DNA of 64,000 bases from contig VZSE01014926.1 of the NCBI GenBank assembly GCA_013398275.1, forward strand, positions 451,854 to 515,853. The letters run 5' to 3'. The notes below the pieces were generated by a model, which was not told the origin of the DNA, made no database searches, and saw nothing but the letters and a program-made list of their open reading frames with translations. This document shows, piece by piece, positions 62,043-64,000 of this stretch; position 1 is the stretch's first letter, and each line of letters starts with the position of its first letter. The translations under genes and the position numbers were made by a program. This DNA comes from Promerops cafer. Lineage: Eukaryota; Chordata; Aves; Passeriformes; Nectariniidae.

Positions 62043-64000
62043 TACCAAATGCTGCTGCCATTGAAAATCATTTGTATATGTTATTGGAAATTATTAGTAC
62101 ATATATACTTTTTTTTCCAGTACCCATGAGCTTGTAAAAGAGATTCTTATATATCCCAGGGGCCATTTAATATTAAATTTCAGCACCTCAATTTGTCTTT
62201 AGATAATTATCATCTGGCACAGAAATAACTATGACCTCCTCTGTACTAAAGTGCAATTGCTTATTGATGGCTTCTCTGAAGAAAACTCCCAAAGGTTTCT
62301 CAAATCTGTTTCCAGGTGCCATGTTCATACATAGATTTAATACGTACTAGAATTAAAAATGTAACACATGAAAATATGCTTGCAAATTAGTGTTATTTTC
62401 CCTTTTTACTCTTTAGTGAAGAAGCATTAATGTTTTGAACTAGCTACTGCCATAGGAATGAGACATATTAACCTCCCAAGTGATCAGCACAGGCTTCCCT
62501 CACCAGTATGCACCAACAAGAACCCAAAGATAGTTCTGAGATACTTGTGTTTCCTTGTCCACGCAGGCTTCTGTTTCACTGCTGACACCACCAACATGGA
62601 TGACAGATAAGACAAATTGTGAAGGTGGCTTTGCTTTAACTCAGATTTCTGTCTTCAAGGAGCAGGAGAGACAGTATCAGTTTGTTTTGCATAACTTACT
62701 GTGCAGCACCCTTATTAAAACATTTTCAGCCATCACCAGAAAAAGCAAGGTCAGAGCCATTGACATGGTAGTACTGGAAGGCTCTGTTTTACGTTATACA
62801 ATTTACCAAACACTATTCACCCATAGACAGATCCCACACACAATTGAATCTGATCAATCCCTCAAAGAAATTCTCACAATAAAAATAATCCTTTAGGTTT
62901 GCTGTCCTGTGACTGACCCTGTGGTCATGCTCACTGATCAGCTCTTATGGAGAAAACATATGCTGAATGTTATATTTTGTTTGCTTGATGAGGAGAATGT
63001 CCTCTTGCAGATTTAAATTTTAGAGGAAGATATGGCCAGAGTCTAGAAAATACTCCTTTTCCTATACATTATTTTTCTCAAGAATTGTAGTCTCAAAGCA
63101 ATAGTAGTCTGAAAAGCAATGGTGTTACTGCACCTCTCTGGAAACACCCTGTGGAGCTATGGATATGGGAAGATATTCTTAGTCCCTTTGCATATAAATA
63201 TGATACTGTAAGTGAATAATACTAGTATGCTTTTGCATAATTTCAGATCATGTTTTCTTGTAGTTCATGCCTTTCTTTTTTCATTTTTGTCTAAATTTGC
63301 AGGCTCTTATTTTTATTGACTCAACTTTAATGTGAATATTTTATTTTCACAGGTTCTGCAGAAACAAGGCCTTTTTATTTGTAGATTTGTATTGCAATAG
63401 GAATTAGGTTATTTGATTTATTTTCTTTAGTTCCTAATTAGAAAAATTTGCATCTCATCCTTAGGCTGTGGTATGTGGCCTGCCATGCATATGTTGGCAG
63501 ACTTAAAAGGATGTTATTTTTTTGTATTTTCCTATCAACTTTTTTCCCTTTATTATTTGATCATTTGCAAACATGATCAAGCTTTAATTTGAAATATTTT
63601 TTTTCTGAAGAAATATTTGAAGTTATCAAGTCAACTGAAGATATTTTCTGTGAAAATAAACCAAATCCAAGTTAATAAGAGAGATCATAAATATGTTAGC
63701 AGGACCTGAGGTAGATTTAGATATTCAGGTTAAGTATGAAACATTTCAAGCTGTTTGGGGCAAATTTTAAGACAAGATCAATGAGATAAAGGACAAAATG
63801 TTTTGCAGCATTCAGGAATGAGAGGAATTAATGATGTCTCAAGCCTCAGTGAGATACTTCTGGCTCCACAGCAGCACAAATCACAGCTGAAATGGGACTT
63901 TGTGTCCTTTTGCTTCTTTACCCCGACAAGAGGAGTCTACTCCGTGGATCCTTGGAAGCAGTTTCTAAGTCACCTCTAAGGGACTAATTTCCTTCACCCA
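62043..64000. other. Unassigned AT-rich stretch to the window end
   Basis: No transposon or RNA gene recognised. A plus-strand open frame preceded by an acceptor-like site (62567-62896) is listed separately. Confidence 0.5.
62567..62896 (+). other. Weak exon candidate, unidentified open frame
   Basis: A good acceptor-like string (TGTGTTTCCTTGTCCACGCAG split over 62546-62566) is followed by an open frame of 109 codons to TAG at 62896. It starts ASVSLLTPPTWMTDK and later reads SKVRAIDMVVLEGSVL. Composition is protein-like, but no domain is recognised. An AATAAA (62878-62883) lies within the last codons, which does not fit an ordinary final exon. There is no promoter or partner exon in view. 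Confidence 0.15.

Noticed and set aside
1..64000. CRISPR array, operon, prophage or bacterial-type defence system
   Set aside because: No spaced repeat array or packed genes; the CR1 and LTR content shows vertebrate DNA.

Overview
This window looks like vertebrate, very probably songbird (passerine), non-coding DNA: a gene-poor, AT-rich stretch whose only securely recognisable content is interspersed repeats. The clues are many fragments of CR1, the dominant bird LINE, several still carrying its 3' tail of ATTCTGTGA-like units; two long-terminal-repeat (LTR) copies of the kind I know from passerine endogenous retroviruses; no tRNA-derived or Alu-like SINEs; and no bacterial-style packing of genes. 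The species cannot be told from the sequence alone. No complete protein-coding gene, rRNA or tRNA was found. Nearly all open frames are chance frames, frames across simple repeats, or pieces of dead CR1 reverse transcriptase. Many begin at TTG or GTG, which means nothing in a vertebrate. Layout: 1-6600 is AT-rich sequence without a recognisable element. 6600-11870 is a repeat cluster: a short CR1 end, a long purine-only (GAAAAA)n tract, a 1.2 kb CR1, a CR1 inserted inside an older CR1, and a 0.9 kb antisense CR1. 11870-18060 is mostly unassigned, with a G/T-only tract near 14.7 kb and a perfect 22-bp palindrome near 16.1 kb. 18060-22300 holds two antisense CR1 copies on either side of a probable decayed LTR-type element. 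22300-26680 is unassigned, with a GC-richer CA-rich patch near 24 kb. 26680-28560 is a solo LTR joined directly to a CR1. 28800-29210 is an AAGGG repeat interrupted by 242 undetermined bases. 29710-44810 is about 15 kb with no recognisable transposon. 44810-51260 holds a small CR1, one exon-like open frame on the minus strand (47781-47997), and two CR1 pieces abutting head to tail in a way that suggests a chimeric insertion. 51260-56550 is unassigned except for a 3 x 17-bp tandem repeat. 56551-57440 is a second solo LTR of a different family. 61700-62040 is a last CR1 fragment. How the parts relate: nothing here forms an operon or pathway. The interest lies in the history of the repeats (nesting, a possible template-jump chimera, shared 5' truncation points near the CR1 catalytic motif, an LTR-CR1 fusion), in purine- or G/T-only tracts that may adopt unusual DNA structure, and in three weak exon candidates. 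I found no convincing new biological system.
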